Assembly: GCA_905215755.1 (NCBI GenBank)
Contig: CAJMRE010000005.1
Coordinates: forward strand, 1-64,000
DNA length: 64,000 nucleotides
Reading direction: 5' to 3'
Origin: an uncultured bacterium
Lineage (GTDB): Bacteria; Actinomycetota; Coriobacteriia; Coriobacteriales; Coriobacteriaceae
Made by a program: the position numbers and the translations under genes. The notes under the pieces were generated by a model. The model did no database searches, was not told the origin of the DNA, and was given only the letters and a program-made list of their open reading frames with translations. Position 1 is the stretch's first letter, and each line of letters begins with the position of its first letter. Shown here piece by piece: positions 52,568 through 63,584 of the stretch.

Positions 52568-53482
52568 ATGGGGGAGAACGTGCTCAAGTTCGGTACCTAC
52601 GTCCGTGTTGGAAACGCGGCCGAAGCCTATGAGCTCTTACAGAAGAACCGCAACAACAAGATTGTGGGCGGCGGCATCTGGATGCGCCTGGGTTCGCGTC
52701 GCGTGGCGACGGCGATTGACCTTTCGGCCTGTGGACTCGATCAGATCGAGGAGACCGAGACCGAGTTTCGCATCGGCGCCATGTGCACCCTGCGCCAGCT
52801 CGAGCGCCATGTCGAGCTCAACGCGCTTGTCAACAACGTCTTTGAGTTCGCCGTCCACGACATCGTGGGCGTGCAGCTGCGCAATACCGCCACGGTGGGC
52901 GGCAGCATCTACGGCCGCTTTGGCTTCTCGGACGTGCTCTCGGCCTTTTTGGCGCTCGATTCCTATGTTGAGCTGACGGGCGCCGGCCGCGTGCCGCTCG
53001 CGGAGTTCGTGGACATGGGCTACGTACGTGACGTGATCGAGCGCGTCGTGGTCGTCAAGCACGATTACCGTGCGAGCTACGAGGCCGTGCGCAAGGCCGC
53101 GACCGACTTTCCCTCGCTGAACGTTACCGCCGCCTGGTGGGACGGCTCCTGGCACGTCACCGTGGGCGCCCGCCCGCTGCGCGCGACCTTGCTGCAGGGC
53201 GAGGCGTGCGGTCTGGTGAACGAGCAGCCTTCCGAGGACGAGCTGCGCGCCTTGGCCGCATCCGTGCGTGCCCTGAGCTACGGCACCAACATGTGGGGCT
53301 CGGCCGACTACCGCCGCCGCATCTCGGCTCCGCTAGCGATTCAGGCCGTGCGCCGCGCCGCCGGCATCGAGCTTTCGGCCGCGCTTGCCCGCGAGTTCGA
53401 GGGCGTGCAGATTCCTAAGTTTGCCACGGACGAGTATTCCTGCCGCCGCGTGCCCGGCGTCGATTCTAGCGAGGTGCGCTAA
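52568..53482 (+). CDS. Xanthine dehydrogenase-type FAD-binding subunit
   Basis: 304 residues of the CO-dehydrogenase flavoprotein family. KIVGGGIWMRL and RNTATVGGSIYGR are the two FAD-binding motifs; the C-terminal domain follows. It would accept electrons from the [2Fe-2S] domains of the next protein. ATG at 52568 has no strong site. One-base overlap with the next gene (TAATG). Confidence 0.87.
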   Translation: MGENVLKFGTYVRVGNAAEAYELLQKNRNNKIVGGGIWMRLGSRRVATAIDLSACGLDQIEETETEFRIGAMCTLRQLERHVELNALVNNVFEFAVHDIVGVQLRNTATVGGSIYGRFGFSDVLSAFLALDSYVELTGAGRVPLAEFVDMGYVRDVIERVVVVKHDYRASYEAVRKAATDFPSLNVTAAWWDGSWHVTVGARPLRATLLQGEACGLVNEQPSEDELRALAASVRALSYGTNMWGSADYRRRISAPLAIQAVRRAAGIELSAALAREFEGVQIPKFATDEYSCRRVPGVDSSEVR

Positions 53483-56313
53483 TGGCTGCCAAACTCATCG
53501 ATCTTTCCTTTACGCTCAACGGCCGTAAGGTCAAGGTTCAGATTGCCCCCGACACCATGCTCTTTGCGCTGCTGCGTGAGCAGGGCTGCGCGTCGGTGCG
53601 CTGCGCCTGCGAGACCACCAACTGTGGCCTGTGCACGGTGTGGCTCGACGGCGACCCGGTGCTGAGCTGCTCGGTTCCCGCCGCGCGTGTCGAGGGCCAC
53701 ACCATCACCACGCTCGAGGGCCTCAAGGCCGAGTCCGAGGCGCTCGCCCGTGCGATGGCTGCCGAAGGCGCTGAGCAGTGCGGTTTTTGCGCCCCCGGCC
53801 TCATCATGAACGTGCTGGCGCTTGCCCGCGCCGCCAAGGAGGACCCGAGCCTCGTTGCCACGCGCGAGGAGCTCTCGCGCCAGCTCGCCGGCAATCTCTG
53901 CCGCTGCAGCGGCTACGAGAGCCAGCTGCGCGCTATCGTGCGCTTCCTCAACGAGTCCGGCGTGCAGGTTGGCTTTGAGATGCCCGAGCTGCCGGTCAAC
54001 GACACCAGCTGTGACGGTGTCTCCTACAAGCAGATCACCCACAAGCAGCCCAAGAAGGATTCGAAGGCCTTGCTCGAGGGCCGTCCTGTCTACACGGGCG
54101 ACATGGTGCCCGCCGGCGCGCTCATCGTTAAGCTCAAGCGCAGCCCGTATGCCCGCGCCAAGATCCGCTCCATCGACACGTCGCGCGCCCTGAAGGTGCC
54201 TGGCGTGGTGGGCGTCTACACCTACGAGGACGTGCCCAAGCGCCGCTTTACCATCGCTGGCCAGAGCTATCCGCAGCCGAGTCCCTACGACCGCCTGATC
54301 CTTGAGAACCTCGTACGCTACCAAAACGAGGAGGTGGCGATCGTCGCCGCCGAGACTGAGGAGGCTGCCGACAAGGCGCTCAAACTCATTAAGGTCGACT
54401 ATGAGGTGCTTGAGCCGCTGCTCGACTTTACCAAGGCGCTCGATAACGACATCGTGGTCCACCCCGAGGGCGACGTGACCTTTATGTTCCCGCAGGGCGG
54501 CGACGTCCCGCGCAACTTGGTATGCAGCGGCACGAGCGACTTTGGCGACTTGGACGAGGCCTTCGCCCAGAGCGACATCGTCTTTACCCGCACCTACACC
54601 AGCCAGGCCACGCAGACCGCGCCCATGGAAACCTTCCGCGCCTTCGCGACGACCGACGCGTTCGGGCGCATCTCGGTGACCACCTCTACGCAGGTGCCCT
54701 TCCACGTGCGCCGCATGGTCGCGCAGTCGCTCGATATCCCGCAGTCGCAGGTGCAGGTCATTAAGCCGCGCATCGGCGGCGGCTTTGGCTCCAAGCAGAC
54801 GGGCTGCTGCGAGATCTTTGTTGCGTTTGTGACCCAGCAGACCGGTCGTCCGAGTTACTGCTGCTACACCCGTGAGGAGACCATCACTGCGGGCAACTCG
54901 CGCCACCAGATGCAGATGACCGTTAAGCTGGGCGCCATGAACGACGGTACCATCACGGCCATCGATCTGCACACGCTGTCCAACGCCGGCGCGTATGGCG
55001 AGCATGCTACCACGACGATCGGTCTTTCGGGCCACAAGAGCTTGCCCATCTACAACCACGTGAAGGCGAGCCGCTTTAGCTGGGACGCCGTCTACACCAA
55101 TACCAACCGCGGCGGCGCGTATCGCGGCTACGGTGCCACCCAGGGCCAGTTTGCCGTGGAGAGCGCCGTCAACGAGCTCGCCGATATGCTGCACATGGAC
55201 CCCGCCGACCTGCGCCTTAAGAACATCGTGCGCGAGGGCGAGATCATGCCGCAGTACTACAACGAGAAGCTCAACGCCTGCGCGCTCGACCGCTGCCTGC
55301 TGCGCGCGATGGACATGATCGGTTGGCGCGACAAGCCGCTAGCCATCGACCTGGGCGATCGCGTGCGTGCTCTGGGCTGCGCGCTCACCATGCAGGGCTC
55401 GGGCATTTCCAACGTGGATATCGCCGGCATCGACATGCGCCTGGAAGAGGACGGCTTCATTACCATCGGCACCGGCGCCACCGATAACGGCATGGGCGTC
55501 GACACGATCCTGGCGCAGATTGCCGCCGAGGAGCTGGGCGTTGAGAGCTCGCTGATCGTGGTGCGCGGCGTGGACACCGACGTTTCGCCGTTCGATGCCG
55601 GCTCGTACGCGAGCTCGGGCACGTACGTGACGGGCCTTGCCGCCAAGAACGCCGCAACCGAGCTGCGTGAGAAGATTTGCGCCAAGGCTGCCCAGATGTG
55701 GGACGTGGACGCCGCCGACGTGGTCTTCGATGGCCAGTACGTGCGCCTGTCCGACGAGCGTGCCGCGCGCGAGCAGAACCGCTATCTCACGCTGCGCGAC
55801 TTTGCCAACCTGTGCGTCAAGAACATCGCGGGCGGCGACGCGCTCACCTCGCATGCCTCTGCCTGCCTGCCCGTTTCGCCTCCGCCTTTTATGGCCGGCA
55901 TTGCCGAGGTCGAGGTCGACAAGGCTACCGGCAAGGTGACTGTGGTGGACTATGCGGCGGCTGTGGACTGCGGCACTGTGATCAATGAGGCGCTCGCGCG
56001 CGTCCAGGCCGAGGGCGGCATTGCCCAGGGTATCGGTCACGCGCTCTACGAGATCGTCGAGCACGACGACCGCGGCCGCCTGCGCACCGGTAACTTTATG
56101 AGCTACAAGCTGCCCACGCGCCTGGATATCGGCAGTATTCGCGTGGCCTTTGAGCCGAGCTACGAGCCGACGGGCCCGTTTGGCGCCAAGTCGATCGGCG
56201 AGGTCGTCATCAACACGCCGCTCGCCGCCGTCGCCTCGGCCGTCGCACACGCCACCGGCCACCAGGTTCGTTCGCTGCCGATCACGCCCGAGAAGGCCCT
56301 GCTGGGGGAGTAG
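53482..56313 (+). CDS. Xanthine dehydrogenase-type enzyme, fused [2Fe-2S] and Mo subunits
   Basis: 943 residues. Residues 1-165 are two [2Fe-2S] domains: C43, C48, C51, C63 in CETTNCGLCTVW and beyond, and GAEQCGFCAPG with LCRCSGYE. From about 185 the Mo-hydroxylase domains follow, with PRIGGGFGSKQTG, RGGAYRGYGATQGQFAVE and FGAKSIGEVVIN, whose Glu is the catalytic base. Small and large subunits, usually separate, are fused. The substrate (purine, nicotinate, aldehyde) is undetermined. Its neighbours link it to molybdenum and possibly selenium. Confidence 0.88.
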   Translation: MAAKLIDLSFTLNGRKVKVQIAPDTMLFALLREQGCASVRCACETTNCGLCTVWLDGDPVLSCSVPAARVEGHTITTLEGLKAESEALARAMAAEGAEQCGFCAPGLIMNVLALARAAKEDPSLVATREELSRQLAGNLCRCSGYESQLRAIVRFLNESGVQVGFEMPELPVNDTSCDGVSYKQITHKQPKKDSKALLEGRPVYTGDMVPAGALIVKLKRSPYARAKIRSIDTSRALKVPGVVGVYTYEDVPKRRFTIAGQSYPQPSPYDRLILENLVRYQNEEVAIVAAETEEAADKALKLIKVDYEVLEPLLDFTKALDNDIVVHPEGDVTFMFPQGGDVPRNLVCSGTSDFGDLDEAFAQSDIVFTRTYTSQATQTAPMETFRAFATTDAFGRISVTTSTQVPFHVRRMVAQSLDIPQSQVQVIKPRIGGGFGSKQTGCCEIFVAFVTQQTGRPSYCCYTREETITAGNSRHQMQMTVKLGAMNDGTITAIDLHTLSNAGAYGEHATTTIGLSGHKSLPIYNHVKASRFSWDAVYTNTNRGGAYRGYGATQGQFAVESAVNELADMLHMDPADLRLKNIVREGEIMPQYYNEKLNACALDRCLLRAMDMIGWRDKPLAIDLGDRVRALGCALTMQGSGISNVDIAGIDMRLEEDGFITIGTGATDNGMGVDTILAQIAAEELGVESSLIVVRGVDTDVSPFDAGSYASSGTYVTGLAAKNAATELREKICAKAAQMWDVDAADVVFDGQYVRLSDERAAREQNRYLTLRDFANLCVKNIAGGDALTSHASACLPVSPPPFMAGIAEVEVDKATGKVTVVDYAAAVDCGTVINEALARVQAEGGIAQGIGHALYEIVEHDDRGRLRTGNFMSYKLPTRLDIGSIRVAFEPSYEPTGPFGAKSIGEVVINTPLAAVASAVAHATGHQVRSLPITPEKALLGE

Positions 56314-56559
56314 ACGAGGCGACGCATCCGCCGCTCTTTGCCTAGCCCGGGGAAACTGCAGCCCACTTTTCGACCGAATTGTGGGCTGCAGTTTCCGTTT
56401 GAGGCCCTCGGCGGAAAGTGCATCCCGGAATAGGGGCTCAAAACGGGTTGCAGTTTCCGGTTGATGGCTATAGCGGAAGCCGCATCCCATTCCGAGGCCC
56501 CAAGCTGGGACACGCTTTCCGGCGCATGGCCAGCACCGCCAGACTGCCGAGTCGCACCG
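56314..56559. repeat. Cluster of three related hairpins
   Basis: Gene-free. Copy 1: GGAAACTGCAGCCCAC (56351-56366) with its perfect complement (56381-56396). Copy 2: arms at 56412-56427 and 56444-56459 pair at 14 of 16. Copy 3, at about 56473-56523, is more degenerate. All share GGAAA-TGCA-CCC arms, so they look like tandem diverging copies of one element distinct from families A and B. Confidence 0.72.
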
Positions 56560-56628
56560 AAGTTGCGGTGGAATAGTTCCTGTTTTGGAGGACTGGAGCC
56601 CCAAACAGGAACTATTTCACCGCAACTT
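56560..56628. repeat. Dispersed palindrome family A, copy 6
   Basis: Left arm 56560-56588, right arm 56601-56628, with one mismatch and one bulged T. Variable part GTTCCT paired with AGGAAC, as in copy 4. Directly follows the hairpin cluster. Confidence 0.88.
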
Positions 56629-56729
56629 ATGAGATGGGATGCCTTGCGCTCGTGGTGAGGTCGTGAGCTAAAAACGTGTGCGTGCGCTTGCCGTTCGTAT
56701 CTGCTATCATTCCTAGTCTGTGCGCTCAT

Positions 56730-56813
56730 GCGGGCGTGGCGGAATTGGTAGACGCGCCAGATTTAGGTTCTGGTGGGATTCCCGTGAAGGTTCGAGTCCT
56801 TTCGCCCGCACCA
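56730..56813 (+). tRNA. tRNA-Leu (anticodon TAG)
   Basis: 84 nt including encoded CCA. Acceptor GCGGGCG pairs with CGCCCGC. Anticodon stem CCAGA/TCTGG encloses TTTAGGT. A variable arm of class II length and T-arm GGTTCGAGTCC confirm leucine. Confidence 0.95.
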
Positions 56814-56904
56814 ACGCATCTGCGTCGGCCCTGGCCGTCGCGACACTTTGTTGCATAAAGGTACCAGCACCTCAGATAAGCTGGGCAGTATGAGGAGGAA
56901 CGTG

Positions 56905-58203
56905 TTGAACATCACCGCTTCTGACGTCAAGGACGCCAAGCTCACCGCTACGGTCACCATCCCGGCCGCCGACGTCGACGCCGCGATCAAGAAGGCCTAC
57001 AAGGACACCGCCAAGAAGTACCGCTTCCCGGGCTTCCGCGCCGGTAAGGCCCCCCGTCCGGTCATCGACTCCGCTCTTGGCGCCGAGGCTACCCTCGCTC
57101 AGGCCACCAACGACCTGATCGCCGCCAACGAGCCCGCCGTCCTCAACGAGCTGGACATCGTCCCCACCAAGAGCGGTGACTACAAGGAGCTCGACCTCGC
57201 CAAGGATCACGAGGACTACACCTACACCGTCGAGTTCTCCCTGCGTCCCGCCGCTGAGCTCTCCTCCTTCGACGCCGTCGAGATCGAGATGCCCCCTGCG
57301 GAGGTCACCGAGTCCGAGATCAACAACCAGGTCGAGATGCTCCTCAACTACCGTGCCACCTTCGAGGACGTCGAGGGTCGCGCCGTCGAGGCCGAGGACT
57401 ACGTCACCGTCGACCTCAAGGCCGTCGAGAACGCCGACAACTTTGCCGCCGAGGGCCGTATGCTCATCGCCGGTAGCGACAGCAACCCCAAGGAGTTCAA
57501 TGAGGCCCTGATCGGCGCTAACGTTGACGACGTCAAGACCGTCACCTGGACCGACGAGGTCGAGGAGGGCGAGGAGGCCGAGACCCACACCGTCGAGGTC
57601 ACCGTCAAGGGCATCAAGGTCCGCAACACCCCCGAGCTCACCGACGAGCTCGTCAAGTCCGACTTTGGCTTCGACAGCATCGACGCTATGCGCGACGCCA
57701 TCAAGATCGAGATCGAGCAGGACAAGGCTTCTCGCCTTCCGGCCGAGAAGGAGAACCGTTGCGTCTCCGCTCTCGCCGAGCGTCTGCAGCTCGACGAGAT
57801 GGACGCCGACTACGAGCAGTCCGTCTTTGAGGAGCTTGGCCAGAACTTCCTGTCCAACCTCGCTGCCCGCGGCATGACCCTGGACACCTGGCTGCCCGCT
57901 TCCGGCCTGACCATGGAGCAGTTCATCGGCGACCTGCACAAGCAGGCCAACGACGTTGCCCGTGAGTCCCTGGCTCTGGACGCCCTCGCCCGTGAGCTCA
58001 AGATCGAGGTCACCGAGGACGACATCAACGCCGAGTTCGAGAAGGCCGGCGTCAAGGACGTCGAGGCTTCCAAGGCCGAGTTCATCGCCGATGGCCGCAT
58101 GCCTGCCGTCCGCGAGTCCATCCGTCGCTCCAAGGCCGTCGACCACCTGGTCGAGAACGCCAAGGTGACCGAGGTCGACGAGACCGCCAAGGACGCCGAG
58201 TAA
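56905..58203 (+). CDS. tig: Trigger factor
   Basis: About 432 residues. The ribosome-associated chaperone and prolyl isomerase. GFRAGKAPRPVID at about residues 40-52 is the ribosome-binding signature, followed by a FKBP-type region at about 140-230 and a helical C terminus. The start is ambiguous: GTG 56902 or TTG 56905, with AGGAGG ending at 56898. I chose TTG for its 6-nt spacing. The product is highly acidic. Upstream of clpP and clpX, the common order. Confidence 0.92.
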   Translation: MNITASDVKDAKLTATVTIPAADVDAAIKKAYKDTAKKYRFPGFRAGKAPRPVIDSALGAEATLAQATNDLIAANEPAVLNELDIVPTKSGDYKELDLAKDHEDYTYTVEFSLRPAAELSSFDAVEIEMPPAEVTESEINNQVEMLLNYRATFEDVEGRAVEAEDYVTVDLKAVENADNFAAEGRMLIAGSDSNPKEFNEALIGANVDDVKTVTWTDEVEEGEEAETHTVEVTVKGIKVRNTPELTDELVKSDFGFDSIDAMRDAIKIEIEQDKASRLPAEKENRCVSALAERLQLDEMDADYEQSVFEELGQNFLSNLAARGMTLDTWLPASGLTMEQFIGDLHKQANDVARESLALDALARELKIEVTEDDINAEFEKAGVKDVEASKAEFIADGRMPAVRESIRRSKAVDHLVENAKVTEVDETAKDAE

Positions 58204-58279
58204 TTCTCGCCACCTTGCCCGCGAGCGCATGCGTGCGCCCGTGATGGGGTAAAGTTATAAACCGGTTATCCGGTCGCTT

Positions 58280-58327
58280 CGTACGGTGCCAGCCAATGCA
58301 TAGCATGCGGGCACCGTACGTTTGTCT
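58280..58327 (+). terminator. tig terminator
   Basis: CGTACGGTGCC (58280-58290) pairs perfectly with GGCACCGTACG (58310-58320), followed by TTTGTCT. It lies directly before clpP, so it may attenuate rather than fully stop. Confidence 0.72.
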
Positions 58328-58367
58328 AGAACCATTATTGGTCCGCAAGAGAGAAATGGAGATGCGT

Positions 58368-58988
58368 ATGATCGCTAAGTTCGATTCCGCCCTCGTGCCA
58401 TACGTTATCGAGCAGACGCCGCGCGGCGAGCGCAGCTACGATATCTATTCGCGCCTGCTCAACGACCGCATCATCTTCTTGGGCGAGGAGATCAACTCCG
58501 TCAGTGCCAACCTGGTCGTTGCCCAGCTGCTGCATCTTGAGAGCCAGGATGCCGAGAAGGATATCTCGCTCTACATCAATTCGCCCGGCGGCGAGGTTTA
58601 CTCCGGCCTGGCGATTCTTGACACCATGAACTTTATCAAGCCGCAGGTCTCCACCATCTGCGTCGGTATGGCTGCGTCCATGGCCGCCGTGCTGCTTTCG
58701 GCCGGTGCTAAGGGCAAACGCTTCTGCCTGCCGCACTCCAAGGTCATGATTCACCAGCCCAGCGGCGGTGCCCAGGGCCAGCAGACCGAGATCGAGATCG
58801 TGGCCGAGGAGATCAAGAAGACTCGCCGCGAGCTCAATCAGATCCTGTCCGATGCCTCGGGCCAGCCCATTGAGAAGGTCCAGGCCGACACCGAGCGCGA
58901 CAACTACCTGACCGCTGCCGAGGCCCTCGACTACGGCCTGATTGACCGTATTGTCACCTCGCGCGATCTCGCCGCGAAGGACGCCTAG
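58368..58988 (+). CDS. clpP: ATP-dependent Clp protease proteolytic subunit
   Basis: 206 residues. Catalytic Ser in VGMAASMAAV and His in KVMIHQPSGG are present, as is the later Asp. Forms the degradation barrel with ClpX. Several in-frame ATGs exist (58356, 58362, 58368); 58368 is preferred because GGAG lies 6 nt before it. clpX begins one base after its stop. Confidence 0.93.
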   Translation: MIAKFDSALVPYVIEQTPRGERSYDIYSRLLNDRIIFLGEEINSVSANLVVAQLLHLESQDAEKDISLYINSPGGEVYSGLAILDTMNFIKPQVSTICVGMAASMAAVLLSAGAKGKRFCLPHSKVMIHQPSGGAQGQQTEIEIVAEEIKKTRRELNQILSDASGQPIEKVQADTERDNYLTAAEALDYGLIDRIVTSRDLAAKDA

Positions 58989-58989
58989 G

Positions 58990-60396
58990 ATGGCAGGTAA
59001 CATGCAGGACAACTTTGACGAGAACGGCAACCCCATCCGCTGCTCCTTTTGCGGAAAAGAGCAGGGGCAGGTTCGCCGCCTTGTAAAGGGTCCGACCAAC
59101 ATCTTTATCTGCGACGAGTGCGTTGCCGCCTGCTCCGAGATTTTGGAGGAGTCGCTGGCTTCGGACTTTATGGACGCCGCCCGCAACGGCAAGCTGCCGG
59201 GCTTTCTCAACGACCACGGTCAGGCTGCATCCCAGCCCGCCGTGGACCCCGAGACCGAGGGCTTTGAGCTCGAGGACGACCGTCAGGTCATCACGCACGT
59301 GCCGACGCCGCACGAGATCTATGACGAGCTTTCGGCCTATGTAATGGGCCAGGAGGACGCCAAGCGCGCCATGTCGGTTGCCGTGTACAACCACTATCGC
59401 CGCGTGATCGAGGGCGGCGCTGCGGTGTCTGCCTTTGATGACGACATGGGCTCGCAGTTCGATGACGATATGGACGAGGTAGAGCTCGCCAAGTCCAACA
59501 TCCTGCTGCTCGGTCCCACCGGTACCGGCAAGACCCTGTTGGCCCAGACGCTCGCGCGCATCCTCGAGGTGCCGTTTGCCATCGCCGATGCCACCGCGCT
59601 CACCGAGGCCGGCTATGTGGGCGAGGACGTGGAGAACATCCTGCTCAAGCTCATCAATGCTGCCGATGGCGACATTGAGCGCGCGCAGGTGGGCATTATC
59701 TACGTGGACGAGATCGACAAGATCGCCCGCAAGGCCGAGAACCTCTCCATTACCCGCGATGTTTCGGGCGAGGGCGTTCAGCAGGCGCTGCTTAAGATTC
59801 TTGAGGGCACGGTGGCCAGCGTTCCGCCCACCGGGGGCCGCAAGCATCCCCAGCAGGAGCTGCTGCAGATCGACACGACCAACATCCTGTTCATTTGCGG
59901 CGGTGCCTTTGTGGGTCTGGACAAGATCATCGCCGATCGCGTGGGCAACAAGGGCGTGGGCTTTAACTCCGAGATCGCCGGCCCCACTTCGGTCGACGAG
60001 AACGACCTGCTGCGTCAGGTGCTTCCGCAGGACCTCAACGCCTTTGGCATGATCCCCGAGTTTGTGGGACGTACGCCCGTCGTCACCCAGACGCAGGCGC
60101 TTGACGAGGACGACCTGGTGTCGATCCTGACCGAGCCCAAGAACGCCGTGGTGCGTCAATACCGTAAGATGTTCCAGCTCGAGGACGTTGAGCTTGAGTT
60201 TGAGGACGCCGCCCTGCACGAGATCGCCCGCATGGCGCTCGCCCGCAAGACCGGCGCCCGCGGCCTGCGCTCCATCTGCGAGGACGTTCTGCAGCAGACG
60301 ATGTTCGACCTGCCCAGCGAGGAAGGCGTTTCCAAGGTCGTTGTGACCGAAGCCTCCGTAAAGGGCGAAGAGCAGCCCCAGCGCATCTACGGCTAA
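58990..60396 (+). CDS. clpX: ATP-dependent Clp protease ATP-binding subunit
   Basis: 468 residues. The N-terminal zinc finger has RCSFCGKEQ and FICDECVAAC. Walker A is LLGPTGTGKTLLAQ, Walker B IIYVDEIDKIA, and the sensor and C-terminal AAA+ blocks follow. Unfolds substrates for ClpP. An insertion of about 15 acidic residues (FDDDMGSQFDDDMDEVE) precedes the Walker A region. A later ATG at 59002 is possible. Terminator at 60418. Confidence 0.95.
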   Translation: MAGNMQDNFDENGNPIRCSFCGKEQGQVRRLVKGPTNIFICDECVAACSEILEESLASDFMDAARNGKLPGFLNDHGQAASQPAVDPETEGFELEDDRQVITHVPTPHEIYDELSAYVMGQEDAKRAMSVAVYNHYRRVIEGGAAVSAFDDDMGSQFDDDMDEVELAKSNILLLGPTGTGKTLLAQTLARILEVPFAIADATALTEAGYVGEDVENILLKLINAADGDIERAQVGIIYVDEIDKIARKAENLSITRDVSGEGVQQALLKILEGTVASVPPTGGRKHPQQELLQIDTTNILFICGGAFVGLDKIIADRVGNKGVGFNSEIAGPTSVDENDLLRQVLPQDLNAFGMIPEFVGRTPVVTQTQALDEDDLVSILTEPKNAVVRQYRKMFQLEDVELEFEDAALHEIARMALARKTGARGLRSICEDVLQQTMFDLPSEEGVSKVVVTEASVKGEEQPQRIYG

Positions 60397-60417
60397 ACCA
60401 GCCAAAAACGTGCTTGC

Positions 60418-60455
60418 AAATAGCCTCTGACCATCCGTGGTCGGAGGCTATTTTA
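60418..60455 (+). terminator. clpX terminator
   Basis: TAGCCTCTGACCA pairs with TGGTCGGAGGCTA around TCCG, followed by TTTTATAT. Confidence 0.88.
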
Positions 60456-60547
60456 TATATACGCAATAACCCCAACTACCTGTGTTATTCTGTGTGTTTG
60501 TTTAAGCCTCAGCGAAGTCATATCAGACTGAAGTAATCGATACCTAA

Positions 60548-60587
60548 GGGGAGGAATGCAGGCCCTGGTGGGCCTACATTCCTCCCC
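60548..60587 (+). promoter_or_regulatory. Strong hairpin in the valS leader
   Basis: An 18-base arm at 60548-60565 (GGGGAGGAATG followed by AGGCCC) pairs with 60570-60587 around TGGT, with a single C-A mismatch. It ends 20 bases before the valS start, next to the ribosome binding site. No T-run, so not a terminator. No T-box signature (AGGGTGG) was found in the roughly 150-base leader. Confidence 0.55.
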
Positions 60588-60607
60588 GGCGGGACAGGGA
60601 GAGATAT

Positions 60608-63304
<2,697 letters not shown>

Positions 63305-63323
63305 ATTGCGCTGAGGGGCGCGT

Positions 63324-63424
63324 CCCGACGCTTTGCTCGCTACTGCGGACAGTCCTGCGCAAGACGGACAGCACATTAAGTGCTGTCCTTTGCGTGCGGA
63401 ACTTGTATCGAGCAAAGCGTCGGG
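63324..63424. repeat. Nested palindrome between valS and folC
   Basis: Outer arms CCCGACGCTTTGCTCG (63324-63339) and CGAGCAAAGCGTCGGG (63409-63424) match perfectly over 16 bases. Inside, GGACAGCAC (63366-63374) pairs with GTGCTGTCC (63380-63388). The remainder is partly self-complementary. No T-run. About 100 bases in all, and unlike families A and B. Confidence 0.85.
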
Positions 63425-63584
63425 CCGCTCCTAGTTCGTTTACGTGGTTGTTTGCAACTGGCGTGTTAGGGCCACTTGGTTGTGGCCTTGATTCTGCTGC
63501 AAAGCGGTGTTTGGCTGACATTTTGAATGGGAGGGGCTCGTTGTTGATTCGGGCCTCTTTTTCTGTTATGGGGGACTTTGAGTT

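Noticed and set aside
8423..56628. Repeat family interpreted as a CRISPR array
   Set aside because: Copies are kilobases apart, palindromic and varied, with no regular spacers or cas genes.
60456..60607. T-box riboswitch before valS
   Set aside because: The AGGGTGG antiterminator motif and specifier-loop pattern are absent; only a strong hairpin is present.
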